A stretch of 35,669 nucleotides of DNA, taken from positions 1-35,669 of the forward strand of contig JABEUM010000129.1 in assembly GCA_013044475.1 (NCBI GenBank), in the 5' to 3' direction. Made by a program: the position numbers and the translations under genes. Below, piece after piece: positions 1-7,859 of this stretch (within the stretch, counting starts at the first letter, position 1; every line of letters starts with the position of its first letter). The notes beneath the pieces are model-generated. The model did not search any database, was not told where the DNA came from, and saw only the letters and a program-made list of their open reading frames with translations. This DNA comes from Acidimicrobiaceae bacterium. Lineage in GTDB: Bacteria; Actinomycetota; Acidimicrobiia; Acidimicrobiales; Acidimicrobiaceae.

Positions 1-133
1 CACCATCGTTTCAAACCATATAAAACCAAACGACGAAGATTTTCCTGACTTTGTCGTGATAACTACTCCAACGATACTTCAGAAACAAGCATTCGAACTA
101 TTGGGTGTTTCGCACCGCCTGGGATACATGTAG
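1..133 (+). CDS. 3' end of an unidentified CDS, cut by the window edge
   Basis: An open frame enters at the left edge (codons begin at base 2) and runs 43 codons to TAG at 131-133, ending in AFELLGVSHRLGYM. The composition looks protein-like: a hydrophobic strand (FVVITTP) followed by an amphipathic segment (ILQKQAFELLGV). I do not recognise the family with confidence. The tail is vaguely like the C-termini of some IS transposases, which would fit the accessory nature of the next 4.8 kb, but this is a guess. The rest of the gene lies outside the window. Confidence 0.4.
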   Translation, partial: TIVSNHIKPNDEDFPDFVVITTPTILQKQAFELLGVSHRLGYM

Positions 134-477
134 TCATAACTTTTCGCATCTACTATCGCAAATGCGCTGGCAGATTGCTTGAGGCTTGAATCAGGAACCT
201 GAACTACGGACTAGCCGAGGATCGCACGGCCTCGGCAATCATGCGCTCCTGAAGCGCTACATCACCCGCCGACTGTTCCGCACCCTGGCCGCAGCACATC
301 CGATTCCAACGACTTGATAAATATAGAAGCATCCTGGGTATTCCGTTGTCTCCAGGAAACCCAGCCTGTTTAGGTCCTTTGTCTGAACGTCTCGAAGCAA
401 TCGCGTGTGTGCGTACCAAAATGCTGGCCGAGCGCAAATAATTAACGTGGCCATGGCCAGGGATAAATAAATGGCCA
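134..477. other. Gene-free stretch before the TetR promoter
   Basis: I see no convincing gene on either strand here. The minus-strand frames at 204-437 and 257-604 have no ribosome binding site, no recognisable motif and poor codon pattern, and the second runs through the TetR promoter and start. No long repeat or strong hairpin was found. It may be decayed sequence between the gene at the left edge and the TetR/ABC cassette. Confidence 0.4.
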
Positions 478-510
478 TTGACACGCGTCCATCAAGTGTT
501 ACGATATAAC
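478..510 (+). promoter_or_regulatory. Promoter of the TetR/ABC operon
   Basis: A perfect -35 hexamer TTGACA at 478-483 is followed, after 16 nt, by TACGAT at 500-505, with TATAAC overlapping at 505-510. The expected transcription start near 512 falls at the edge of the palindrome at 512-530. The nearest gene downstream is the TetR regulator at 557. This is seen in sequence only. Confidence 0.55.
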
Positions 511-511
511 A

Positions 512-530
512 ATGTTCAAACTTGAAACAT
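512..530. promoter_or_regulatory. Candidate TetR operator (inverted repeat)
   Basis: The core TTCAA-AC-TTGAA at 515-526 has perfect 5-bp arms around 2 bp. Flanking bases extend it to an imperfect ATGTT...AACAT palindrome. It sits at the predicted transcription start, between the -10 box and the start codon of the TetR gene. TetR regulators commonly bind such palindromes in their own promoters, so autorepression of the ABC cassette is the natural inference. Confidence 0.5.
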
Positions 531-556
531 GAAATCTCAATATTCAAGGAGGCGAA

Positions 557-1411
557 TTGACTGAAAAGGTCCAGACACCAACGGGCCTTGCGCGCAGGCC
601 ACAACGTTTGTCAGGGCAGGCGACGACAGATCGAATGCTGAAGACGGCTGTCGCGATGCTGGGTAACAGCGGACTCGCCGTGAGCTTGGAGCATGTGAGC
701 TTGGAAGAGGTGATCCGTGAGGCTGGTGTCTCGCGCAGCGCCGTTTATCGAAGATGGCCGCATAAGGATTTGTTCTTTCGCGATGTGGTGATCGAGCTGG
801 CTAAGAACGCCACTCCGGAGATCACTTATGAAGAGGTAGGACTCTTGCGCCAGGTTGTGTCCGAGCATGAGGAGTGGTTGCGGACGCCAGAAGGGCGCAC
901 CGGACTGGTGGCTGAATTGATTCGTAAGCTGGTTTTGTTGGATTTCGACACGCTCTGCCAATCGACCGCGTGGCGAACATATCTCACGCTGAATGCGGCG
1001 TTTTTGAGCATCTCTGACGACCAGACACGAGACCAGGTCGGCGCCGCGCTGACAGAGTCCGAACTGATCCACATTGCAACCGTAGCGAGTGCCTGGGCGA
1101 TGATGACGAGTCTGTTCGGCTTTCGGATGCGGTTATCCATCGACGCCAGCTTTACGACGTTGGCGTCGATGCTGGACGCTTCGCTTCGAGGCATGGTGCT
1201 TGCTGCCTTGTCTGATCCGACCATCGTGACACGCCGAGTGTTCGCTAAACCACTTGGGGCGATCGAGGAGGCGAATTGGTCGTTGCCAGCGTTGAACTGC
1301 GTCACGATTGCCTGGGGAATGTTGGAGCCAGACCCCGATGTCGTCTGGGACACGCAGCGGATCACGATGGTGCGAGAGACACTGCGCGCCCTGAAGGTGG
1401 AGGACCTATGA
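557..1411 (+). CDS. TetR-family transcriptional regulator
   Basis: This is a 284-residue regulator. The N-terminal DNA-binding part shows the TetR helix-turn-helix at about residues 48-67 (VSLEEVIREAGVSRSAVYRRW); the larger C-terminal region would be the ligand-binding and dimerisation domain. It is longer than the usual ~200 residues, with a basic N-terminal arm and a C-terminal extension. The TTG start is supported by AAGGAGG at 546-552, although the 4-nt spacing is short. It is the first gene of a cassette followed by a small ORF, an ABC ATPase and an exporter permease, all tightly overlapping. This is the usual context for a TetR repressor controlling an efflux pump. Its own promoter carries a palindrome. 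The ligand is unknown. Confidence 0.85.
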   Translation: MTEKVQTPTGLARRPQRLSGQATTDRMLKTAVAMLGNSGLAVSLEHVSLEEVIREAGVSRSAVYRRWPHKDLFFRDVVIELAKNATPEITYEEVGLLRQVVSEHEEWLRTPEGRTGLVAELIRKLVLLDFDTLCQSTAWRTYLTLNAAFLSISDDQTRDQVGAALTESELIHIATVASAWAMMTSLFGFRMRLSIDASFTTLASMLDASLRGMVLAALSDPTIVTRRVFAKPLGAIEEANWSLPALNCVTIAWGMLEPDPDVVWDTQRITMVRETLRALKVEDL

Positions 1412-1500
1412 ACTTCCAGATTCTCTCGCCGCTCTGCGCACTGTCCGGCTCGGCTGATCGCTTGAGGTCGAACGAACGCCGGACGAGGGGGCGAGACTGA
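1408..1500 (+). CDS. Small bridging ORF (30 aa), possibly a real small protein or coupling ORF
   Basis: This 30-codon frame starts at an ATG overlapping the TetR stop (ATGA) and ends in a TGA overlapping the ATG of the ABC ATPase (TGATG). It has its own Shine-Dalgarno, GGAGG at 1399-1403, 4 nt before the ATG. The predicted peptide begins MNFQILSPLCALSG and ends in a basic Arg-rich tail. No family is recognised. It may serve only to carry ribosomes from the regulator to the ATPase, or it may be the remnant of a larger gene. Confidence 0.35.
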   Translation: MNFQILSPLCALSGSADRLRSNERRTRGRD

Positions 1501-2444
1501 TGCCGATCCCCGCAATCCGCACCCGAGGTCTCACCAAACGATATCGCGACTTCGTTGCGTTAGACGACCTCGACCTACAAGTCGAAGCGGGCGAGGTCTT
1601 CGGATATCTGGGGCCAAACGGCGCTGGAAAAACGACCACGATCCGTCTGCTCCTCGGATTGGCGAGACCAACGAGCGGAAAAGCAGAAATCTTCGATCGG
1701 GACTGCCACCGCCAGACCGTGGAGGCACACCGCAGGTTGGCCTTCGTTCCAGCGGAGTCCGGCCTCTGGCCCTCTCTTACCGGAGAGGAGACCTTACATA
1801 TTTTGGGCCGTGTCCAAGGAGGAGTCGACCTCGCCTACCGCTCCGAGCTCATTGAGCGGTTCGAACTCGACCCGACCAAGAAGGTCCGGGCCTACTCGAA
1901 GGGCAATCGCCAAAAGGTACTTTTGATCGCCGCTTTGATGACGAGGCCGGACCTGCTCGTGCTGGACGAACCGACGAGTGGACTGGACCCAATCATGGAG
2001 GAGGCGTTTCGTCACAGTGTGCGAGAAGCACGCGACCGCGGCCAAACCATCTTCTTGTCTTCGCACATCTTGGGCGAGGTCGAGGCACTGTGTGACCGGG
2101 TCGCGATACTGCGCGCGGGCCGAATGGTCGAGGTGGGAACGCTCGCACAACTGCGCCATCTCTCGGCGTTGACCATCGAGGCAACCTTTAACGGCCCTGC
2201 ACCCGACCTGACCCAAGTGCCTGGGGTCACACGAGTGGTCGTGGAAGAGAGCCGCGTCCATCTCCAACTCCAAGGACCAATCGCCCCGCTCATTGAGGCT
2301 TTGGCCAGCACCGATCTACAGGGCTTGCTCAGCCGCGAACCGTCGCTGGAGGAGCTATTCCTTGCCATCTACGAAAGCCCCATTGACTTTGCCCAAGGCC
2401 ATGTCTCAACAGCGGTCGCTGCTAACGAGGGGAATCGTCCGTGA
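1500..2444 (+). CDS. ABC transporter ATP-binding protein (drug/antibiotic exporter type)
   Basis: This 314-residue ATPase energises the permease encoded directly downstream. Visible motifs are Walker A GPNGAGKTT (about 38-46), a signature reading YSKGNRQK (132-139, the divergent form common in DrrA-type exporters), Walker B with LVLDEP (about 153-158), a D-loop SGLD and the switch histidine H189. The usual Q-loop glutamine is replaced in a segment reading FVPAES. A C-terminal extension of about 90 residues follows the ATPase core, as in DrrA/CcmA-like exporters. The ATG start overlaps the stop of the small upstream ORF and is preceded by GAGGGGG at 1485-1491. The stop overlaps the permease start (GTGA). 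The cargo is not known. Confidence 0.9.
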   Translation: MPIPAIRTRGLTKRYRDFVALDDLDLQVEAGEVFGYLGPNGAGKTTTIRLLLGLARPTSGKAEIFDRDCHRQTVEAHRRLAFVPAESGLWPSLTGEETLHILGRVQGGVDLAYRSELIERFELDPTKKVRAYSKGNRQKVLLIAALMTRPDLLVLDEPTSGLDPIMEEAFRHSVREARDRGQTIFLSSHILGEVEALCDRVAILRAGRMVEVGTLAQLRHLSALTIEATFNGPAPDLTQVPGVTRVVVEESRVHLQLQGPIAPLIEALASTDLQGLLSREPSLEELFLAIYESPIDFAQGHVSTAVAANEGNRP

Positions 2445-4114
2445 CCGCCACGCTGACAGGTCCACGGTCGGATGAGACCACACCGTCTGGTCGGCATCCG
2501 TCTACCATTATCGCTAGACAGGTGGGGCGCGAGGCAGTCCGCTCGGGATTGTTGTGGGGACTCGCGTTCGGCGTATTCATCGTCCTCCAGACTTCGGCAT
2601 ACACGTCTCAATACAAGACTCCGGTGGCCCGCGCCGGCTTAGCTCGAGCGTACGGCACCAATCTCGGTCTCAACGCTCTGTTGGGTCAGGCCAAGGCAAT
2701 CAACACGGTAGGTGGGTGGGTCGAATGGCGGTTCCTCGGCATCCTCAGCATTCTTGGCTCCGTTTGGGGTCTGTTGACTTCTTCTCGACTGTTGCGTGGC
2801 GAGGAGGGAGCGGGCCGCTTTGATTTACTCCTGGTCGGCCAGACCACTCGCGGGAGGGCGACAATTCAGTCGTTGACCGGCCTCGCTGTCGGCGTGATGG
2901 CGATGTTCGTGCCGATACTGGTGGGCACAATCATCGTCGGTCACGGTGCCTCAGTCGGTCTCCATTTAGGGCAGAGTCTTGCGCTCTCCGCTGCCCTCAT
3001 CTCCGGGTCGGTAATGTTCCTGACCATTGGCTCACTGACTAGCCAACTGGTGCGCACCCGCGAGCGCGCCGCTGCATTCGCTGGAACACTGTTCGCAGTG
3101 GCGTTTGCGCTGCGGATGGTGGCCGACACAGTCGCCGGTGCCCACTGGCTCATCTGGCTGAGTCCGCTCGGGTGGATTGAGGAGTCCCATCCCCTCACGG
3201 GACACGATCTCTCTCCGCTGTGGATCGTCCTTGACATGACGATAATCACCAGCGTCGCGACTTGGCGATTGGCGCAAATACGCGACGTCGGCGCCGCTGT
3301 TTTCTCCGGCTCCGATACTTCTGCTCCGCACCTTCGACTCCTCGGTAACCCAGTGACCCTCGCTATCCGCCTCGCACGCTCGACCATTGGCGGTTGGTTG
3401 CTTAGCGTGGCGGCGTTTGTCATCCTTATCGGGGCGACGGCCGAGTCGGCGACCGCGGACCGAAGTGGATCGAGCGGGATTGGCCAGGCGTTGGGCAGAC
3501 TCGGCGCGTACGGATCGTCCGTCGCGGATTACCTGGGGCTCACGATGTTGATGGTTGCTCTCATCGTCGCGATGATCGCCGCTACTCAGATGACGGCGAT
3601 CCGACGTGAGGAGGCCGACGGACACCTGGAGGTACTTCTGGTGCGGCCCCTCCGACGCAGTTCGTGGCTCGCCGGTCGAGTAGCCCTTTCGGTTCTGATC
3701 CTGGTCGTAACCGGTGTCGTCGGCGGTCTCGGAACCTGGATCGGTGCGGCGTCTCAGAACGCTGGCATAAGTCTTGGTGCACTAATCCTGGCGGGGTTCA
3801 ACGTTGTACCGCCAGCAATTGTGTTACTAGGTCTGGGCGCGATGACGTATGGCCTGTGGCCTCGAAAGACGGGCGTCGTTGTCTATGGCTACCTCGCTTG
3901 GTCATTCCTAATCGAGATGGCGGGTGGGCTTAGGAAGGTAAGTCACTGGCTCCTCAATTCGTCGGTCTTCTTCCATATGACACCCGCCCCTGCGACCAAC
4001 CCGAATTGGACAAGCGCAACGATCATGATCGGCCTCGGGGCTGTCGGCATTTTCTTCGGAGGCTTCTCTTTCCTCCGACGCGACCTACAGACCGACGCAG
4101 GAGAAATGTCATGA
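2441..4114 (+). CDS. ABC exporter permease (COG3559-like, 'polyketide antibiotic exporter' type)
   Basis: This is a 557-residue polytopic membrane protein with about twelve hydrophobic segments in two homologous halves. Each half has a soluble loop with the pattern seen in putative polyketide-antibiotic exporters: RGEEGAGRFDLLLVG in the first and RREEADGHLEVLLVRPL in the second. This internal duplication means one chain can supply both transmembrane halves of the pump. The GTG start lies inside the ATPase stop (GTGA), so the two are translationally coupled. The stop in turn overlaps the ATG of a dead second ATPase. The export role is from the family; the substrate is unknown. Confidence 0.85.
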   Translation: MTATLTGPRSDETTPSGRHPSTIIARQVGREAVRSGLLWGLAFGVFIVLQTSAYTSQYKTPVARAGLARAYGTNLGLNALLGQAKAINTVGGWVEWRFLGILSILGSVWGLLTSSRLLRGEEGAGRFDLLLVGQTTRGRATIQSLTGLAVGVMAMFVPILVGTIIVGHGASVGLHLGQSLALSAALISGSVMFLTIGSLTSQLVRTRERAAAFAGTLFAVAFALRMVADTVAGAHWLIWLSPLGWIEESHPLTGHDLSPLWIVLDMTIITSVATWRLAQIRDVGAAVFSGSDTSAPHLRLLGNPVTLAIRLARSTIGGWLLSVAAFVILIGATAESATADRSGSSGIGQALGRLGAYGSSVADYLGLTMLMVALIVAMIAATQMTAIRREEADGHLEVLLVRPLRRSSWLAGRVALSVLILVVTGVVGGLGTWIGAASQNAGISLGALILAGFNVVPPAIVLLGLGAMTYGLWPRKTGVVVYGYLAWSFLIEMAGGLRKVSHWLLNSSVFFHMTPAPATNPNWTSATIMIGLGAVGIFFGGFSFLRRDLQTDAGEMS

Positions 4115-4310
4115 CGCCGGTCATCACAACAAAGAGTCTCACCAAGACCTTCGGATTGCATCGGGGTGTTGACAAGCTGCAGTTCGAGGTAACCAAGGGC
4201 GAGGTGTTCGGTTTCCTCGGACCGTAGGAGCAGAGAAGTCCACGAAAATCCGCCTACTCCTTAGCCTCTAGCATCCGACCTCCGGAAAGACGACCGCTTT
4301 CGACAAAGAC
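4111..4310 (+). pseudogene. Fossil second ABC ATPase, truncated and multiply mutated
   Basis: An ATG overlapping the permease stop (ATGA), behind a good AGGAGA site, opens a frame reading like an ABC ATPase N-terminus (MTPVITTKSLTKTFG, then GEVFGFLGP). It stops at TAG 4225-4227. Shifting frame by one base restores homology immediately: GAEKSTKIRLLLSL, an in-frame stop, then HPTSGKTTAFDKD. This aligns column by column with the intact ATPase at 1500-2444 (GAGKTTTIRLLLGLARPTSGKAEIFDRD region). The lesions are a one-base deletion at about 4226, the Walker A glycine changed to Glu, and a nonsense codon in place of Ala. Homology ends at about 4310, so the rest of the gene is gone. Confidence 0.8.
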
Positions 4311-4431
4311 CAGATGCACAATGCTCCAGCAATCCTTAGCGTACCCTTGGCAAGTGCGCTCCTTACGGTCTGGCGTCTGGACGAGTTCACGTCCATGACG
4401 TCCTGGCTCTGAAGACACCCTCGCATTCTAG

Positions 4432-4599
4432 CGAAAGCACCAGACGGGGGCTGACTTCCACGATCACGGCAAGACTTGGTGGTTAGGGCACTTAGACACG
4501 TACTTGCGAGTGTGCGAGGCGATCGTCGATCGGCTGAAACCTCTCAGCCTTCGAGACGTCGATCGAGCGCTCTGGAAATGGGGTCGACTCATTGCGTAA
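4432..4599 (+). pseudogene. C-terminal remnant of an unidentified protein
   Basis: An open frame without a credible start codon runs from just after a TAG (4429-4431) to TAA 4597-4599. It has convincing protein character: KTWWLGHLDTYLRVCEAIVD, then LSLRDVDRALWKWGRLIA at the end. Only internal TTG/GTG codons without a ribosome binding site are available. It therefore looks like the tail of a larger gene whose front was lost when this block was joined to the ABC ATPase fragment. I cannot name the family. Confidence 0.45.
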
Positions 4600-4626
4600 G
4601 AAGAATCACGGAGGCACGTCGGAGCG

Positions 4627-4865
4627 ATGAAAGCGACGCCAAGTGAACGAAGTGAAGTGCTCATCCACTTCAAGAACCAGATGGCCGACGACCCAGTTGT
4701 CCACCTGGAGAAGGTCGCCGTAGAGCGTGCCGGGGCGGATGTTAACGACATCTGGGATGTTCACTACAAGAACAGCCGATGGTGAGCAGCCCGTTGAACT
4801 TTTACTCGCAGCAGGCTTTCCAAGTGGACGACAAGCCTGCTTTTGGAGGTCACTCGACTACTTGA
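4627..4865 (+). pseudogene. Frameshifted small gene remnant, function unknown
   Basis: An ATG at 4627 (GGAGG 12 nt upstream, GGAG 2 nt upstream) opens 52 codons ending HYKNSRW and TGA at 4783-4785. A second frame, reading MVSSPLNFYSQQAFQV, begins exactly where the first ends (ATG 4779) and continues to TGA 4863-4865. Joined, NSRW-SSPLNFYSQ reads as one continuous protein, so a one-base frameshift at about 4780 is likely. It shares its frame with the remnant just upstream, 27 nt after that stop. The 3' end overlaps the convergent acyl-CoA dehydrogenase stop. The family is not recognised. Confidence 0.4.
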
Positions 4866-6072
4866 TGTGTATCCCTGATATGGCTCTGGAAATGATGAGA
4901 CGCTGGATCTCGCTGGTGCCTTCGAAGATCGTATAGATCTTTGCGTCACGGTGCCAGCGCTCTACGGGATACTCCCGTACATACCCATAACCACCAAGTA
5001 TCTGAATCGCCTCTTCTGTAACATGGACTGCGGTTTCGCCGGCAAAGACCTTGGACATAGACCCTTCGCCACTGTTGAACGGTACTCGGTTAGCGGCCAT
5101 CCAAGCTGCCCTGTAGACCAGCAACCTCGATGCGTCAATCCTCGTCGCCATATCGGCAAGCTTGAATGCGATGGCCTGATTCTCGATGATCGCCCGACCG
5201 AACTGCCTTCTCTCCTTCGCATACTGAAGGGAATATTCGTACGCCGCCCTCGCTATTCCGACCGCCTGGGCACCTACCACGGGCCTCGAAGCTTCGAAAG
5301 TAGCCATTGCCGCTTGAGAGGATGCCTTCTTGCCTTCCCGCACCCTAGCCAGTCTTTCGTCGAGCTTCTCCTTGCCGCCTAGCAGGCAAGATCCCGGAAT
5401 CTTCACGTCTTCGAGTATCACCTCGGCGGTATGGGAGGCCCGAATCCCCATCTTTTTAAACTTTTGCCCTTGGGAGAGCCCTGGAGTATTTGGAGGAACT
5501 ACGAAACTAGCCTGCCCTCTCGATCCCAGCTCAGGATCTACGCTCGCAACTACCACGTGGATGTCGGATATACCACCGTTTGTAATCCAAGTCTTTGTGC
5601 CATTTAGCGTCCAGGTATCACTCTTCTCGTCGTAGACGGCCCTTGTCCGCAAGGAACTGACGTCGGATCCGGCGTCCGGCTCGGTCACGGCAAACGCCGC
5701 CACCTTAGGTGACTCGACGGTACCGAAGCATTGGGGTATCCACTCGCCGATCTGTTCCGGTGTTCCGTTGGCGAAGATACCGGTTACAGCCAGGATTGTG
5801 CCAAAGATCGAAAGGCCGATGCCCGCATCACCCCAAGCCATCTCCTCGCTCACTAGAGCCATCAGTAGGCCAGACTTATCGGCGAAAGCGTTGGCAATGA
5901 AATCAAAGGAGTACAAACCGATCTTCGCAGCTTCTTCGATGATCGGCCAAGGGGTCTCTTCTCTCTCGTCCCATTCGTGCGCCGCCGGCCTGACAACATT
6001 CTCTGCAAATTCGTGCACCCACTTTTGGATCTGAATCTGATCCTCACTAAGTGTCAGGGAAAACTCGGCCAT
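4858..6072 (-). CDS. Acyl-CoA dehydrogenase (MCAD-type active site)
   Basis: This FAD-dependent enzyme oxidises an acyl-CoA to the trans-2-enoyl-CoA. With the start at 6072 it is 404 residues, typical for the family, beginning [12 protein letters not shown]. Visible motifs are [11 protein letters not shown] (FAD/substrate loop), TKTWITNG, the [12 protein letters not shown] helix, the [21 protein letters not shown] segment, and IFEGTSEIQ near the C-terminus. The Glu of IFEGT (about 384) is the catalytic base position of medium-chain acyl-CoA dehydrogenase. A charged insert of about 12 residues precedes the dimer helix. An upstream ATG at 6144 would add 24 residues but lacks a Shine-Dalgarno. 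The acyl substrate cannot be told from sequence. Confidence 0.92.
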   Translation of the reverse strand: MAEFSLTLSEDQIQIQKWVHEFAENVVRPAAHEWDEREETPWPIIEEAAKIGLYSFDFIANAFADKSGLLMALVSEEMAWGDAGIGLSIFGTILAVTGIFANGTPEQIGEWIPQCFGTVESPKVAAFAVTEPDAGSDVSSLRTRAVYDEKSDTWTLNGTKTWITNGGISDIHVVVASVDPELGSRGQASFVVPPNTPGLSQGQKFKKMGIRASHTAEVILEDVKIPGSCLLGGKEKLDERLARVREGKKASSQAAMATFEASRPVVGAQAVGIARAAYEYSLQYAKERRQFGRAIIENQAIAFKLADMATRIDASRLLVYRAAWMAANRVPFNSGEGSMSKVFAGETAVHVTEEAIQILGGYGYVREYPVERWHRDAKIYTIFEGTSEIQRLIISRAISGIHIK

Positions 6073-6208
6073 TACGCCCCGCCTTTCGATAAGCGTCCGG
6101 AAATCTTCAGTTATATTACCATCTAGTAACATAACGTGCTCCATTTACCGAAGTAATTATGAAACTTTAATTTCCAGAGACGATCAGCCCTCGAAGAACT
6201 GGGTCCAA

Positions 6209-7570
6209 CTAGGCCTTTCTAAACCTGAATCCCAAATCGGAATCTTCAACGACGTAACCGAGTTGGAGGATCTCGTCCCGAAATCTGTCGGCGGCCGCAA
6301 AATCCCTCTCCGAACGCGCAACCTTCCTCTGCTCGGCTAGCGCTATCACCTCTTGTGGAACCTCAAGCCTGTCCTGGACTACTATCCCCAATGTCGCAAG
6401 CAACAATAGGGCAGCCTTTGCATTGGAAACTGCCTCTTCGCTCTGGGCCCGGTCTAATGCGAAGTTCGCCCGAGTGATCGCTTCAAAGACGTATGACAGT
6501 CCGACCGGCGAGTTCAGGTCCTCGTCCATCGCATTATTGAAGCCGTCGATCACGTCTTTGCTCGGAGCAACCTCCGGTCTTTGCAAAACGACGTCGGCGA
6601 ATCTCCTGGCAAATGCGTCTATTCGCTCGAGAGATCTGGCCGCATCCTGGAGAATCTCCGTCGTCACCTCTAATGGTGAGCGATAATGGGATCGAGCGAC
6701 TAGAAGCCGATAAGCCCTCGGATCGGTCGAATCCAGCAGATCTTTCAGGGTCGTGAAGTTTCCGAGACTCTTAGACATTTTTTCATCGCCGACCATGACA
6801 AAACCGTTGTGCATCCAGTGCCGGGCAAAGTTCTTTCCCATCGCGATCGCTTGGGCCCGCTCATTCTCATGGTGCGGGAATGCTAGATCCATGCCGCCTC
6901 CATGGAGATCGAAGCCCTCCCCCAGTATTCCCAATGCCATAGCGACGCACTCGGTATGCCAACCTGGGCGTCCGAAACCAAACTGAGACTCCCATCCCCA
7001 CTCATTCTCCGGAGTCCTCTTCCACAGAGCAAAGTCCAAAGGAGACTTCTTCTGCTCATCGACCTCCACTCGGGCTCCACTTCGGAGGTCCGCTAGGTTC
7101 TGCCTCGCCAAAAGGCCATACCCATCGACCTTTGCGACCTCGAGGTAGACACCGTCTGTGGTCTCATAAGCGACACCGGTTGAGACCATTTCCGTCACCA
7201 TCTCGAGCATCTGTGCTATCCAGTCGGTAGCGTGCGGGGTCTCGTCGGGCTTGTCGACTCCGAGTCGCTCCATCAAATCCCACCAGACTTCTTCGTACCT
7301 CTTTGCGAGCTCCCCTGCGCTAATCCCGAGTTCGGCGGCCCTGGTGATAATCTTGTCGTCGACGTCGGTGATATTCGATACGAAGCGAACCTCAATCCCT
7401 CGATACTTCAGATACCGCCTCAGAATGTCGTAGACTAAGGTGAAACGACCGTGTCCAAGGTGCGGCTCATCGTACACGGTTGGACCGCAGACGTACATGG
7501 AAAACTTTCCCTCGGTACTTGGGACTATTTCAACTATCTCGGAAGATTGGGTATCAAAAAGGCGGGGCAT
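6209..7570 (-). CDS. cysS: Cysteine--tRNA ligase
   Basis: This class I aminoacyl-tRNA synthetase charges tRNA-Cys. The 453 residues contain YVCGPTVYD near residue 28 (first zinc cysteine), the HLGHGR version of the HIGH signature, DVDDKII, GWHTECVAMA (second zinc cysteine), the zinc-ligand region GGGMDLAFPHHENE and the KMSKSLGN signature. A C-terminal anticodon-recognition helical domain ends in the CysS-type tail ERDFAAADRFRDEI. The related mycothiol ligase MshC is shorter and lacks this tail. There is no Shine-Dalgarno before the ATG. A TAGAAT box 9 nt upstream suggests a nearly leaderless transcript. It is divergent from valS. Confidence 0.97.
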   Translation of the reverse strand: MPRLFDTQSSEIVEIVPSTEGKFSMYVCGPTVYDEPHLGHGRFTLVYDILRRYLKYRGIEVRFVSNITDVDDKIITRAAELGISAGELAKRYEEVWWDLMERLGVDKPDETPHATDWIAQMLEMVTEMVSTGVAYETTDGVYLEVAKVDGYGLLARQNLADLRSGARVEVDEQKKSPLDFALWKRTPENEWGWESQFGFGRPGWHTECVAMALGILGEGFDLHGGGMDLAFPHHENERAQAIAMGKNFARHWMHNGFVMVGDEKMSKSLGNFTTLKDLLDSTDPRAYRLLVARSHYRSPLEVTTEILQDAARSLERIDAFARRFADVVLQRPEVAPSKDVIDGFNNAMDEDLNSPVGLSYVFEAITRANFALDRAQSEEAVSNAKAALLLLATLGIVVQDRLEVPQEVIALAEQRKVARSERDFAAADRFRDEILQLGYVVEDSDLGFRFRKA

Positions 7571-7579
7571 AGCTAGCCA

Positions 7580-7585
7580 ATTCTA
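7580..7585 (-). promoter_or_regulatory. Candidate -10 box of cysS
   Basis: On the minus strand TAGAAT lies 9 nt before the cysS ATG, so transcription would start within 2-3 nt of the start codon. No clear -35 element is visible. The lack of a Shine-Dalgarno before cysS agrees with leaderless or near-leaderless translation, which is common in actinobacteria. Confidence 0.35.
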
Positions 7586-7741
7586 GTTGACCCATCGACG
7601 ATAGAAGTTCCACTAGCAGCGAAGGTGGGACTAATCCAATATCACGCTTGGCTTTAAGGGCTGTCTCGGTGGCCATCTATAGCGTCTGACCGCCTATTCA
7701 GCTGGGCCTAGGGTCGATATCACCCTCGCCTCGGGCGCCAA

Positions 7742-7770
7742 TTGGATCGAAATCCAGCCGCAGCTAATAA
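7742..7770 (+). promoter_or_regulatory. Promoter of valS
   Basis: TTGGAT at 7742-7747 and TAATAA at 7765-7770 are separated by an ideal 17 nt. The predicted start near 7777 gives an untranslated leader of about 83 nt before the preferred valS ATG at 7860. A GTG at 7776 in the valS frame lies almost at the transcription start, so a longer leaderless product cannot be excluded. I found no T-box consensus in the leader. Confidence 0.5.
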
Positions 7771-7859
7771 TCGAGGTGCCTTTGGCCAGCGGCACTCTGG
7801 GCAACTACTCTCTAATGAAACCATTTTGCGAACTTGTACCAAAAAAGGATCGACCTTAC

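Noticed and set aside
257-604. Minus-strand frame of 115 codons upstream of TetR
   Set aside because: It would span the TetR promoter, operator and start, and shows no ribosome binding site or family motif.
6209-7570. MshC (mycothiol ligase) instead of CysS
   Set aside because: The length (453) and the C-terminal CysS tail domain fit cysteinyl-tRNA synthetase; MshC is shorter and lacks this tail.
7571-7859. T-box riboswitch in front of valS
   Set aside because: A stretch GAAGGTGGGACTAA vaguely resembles the T-box sequence but lies upstream of the predicted promoter, lacks the full consensus, and no specifier loop or terminator was found.
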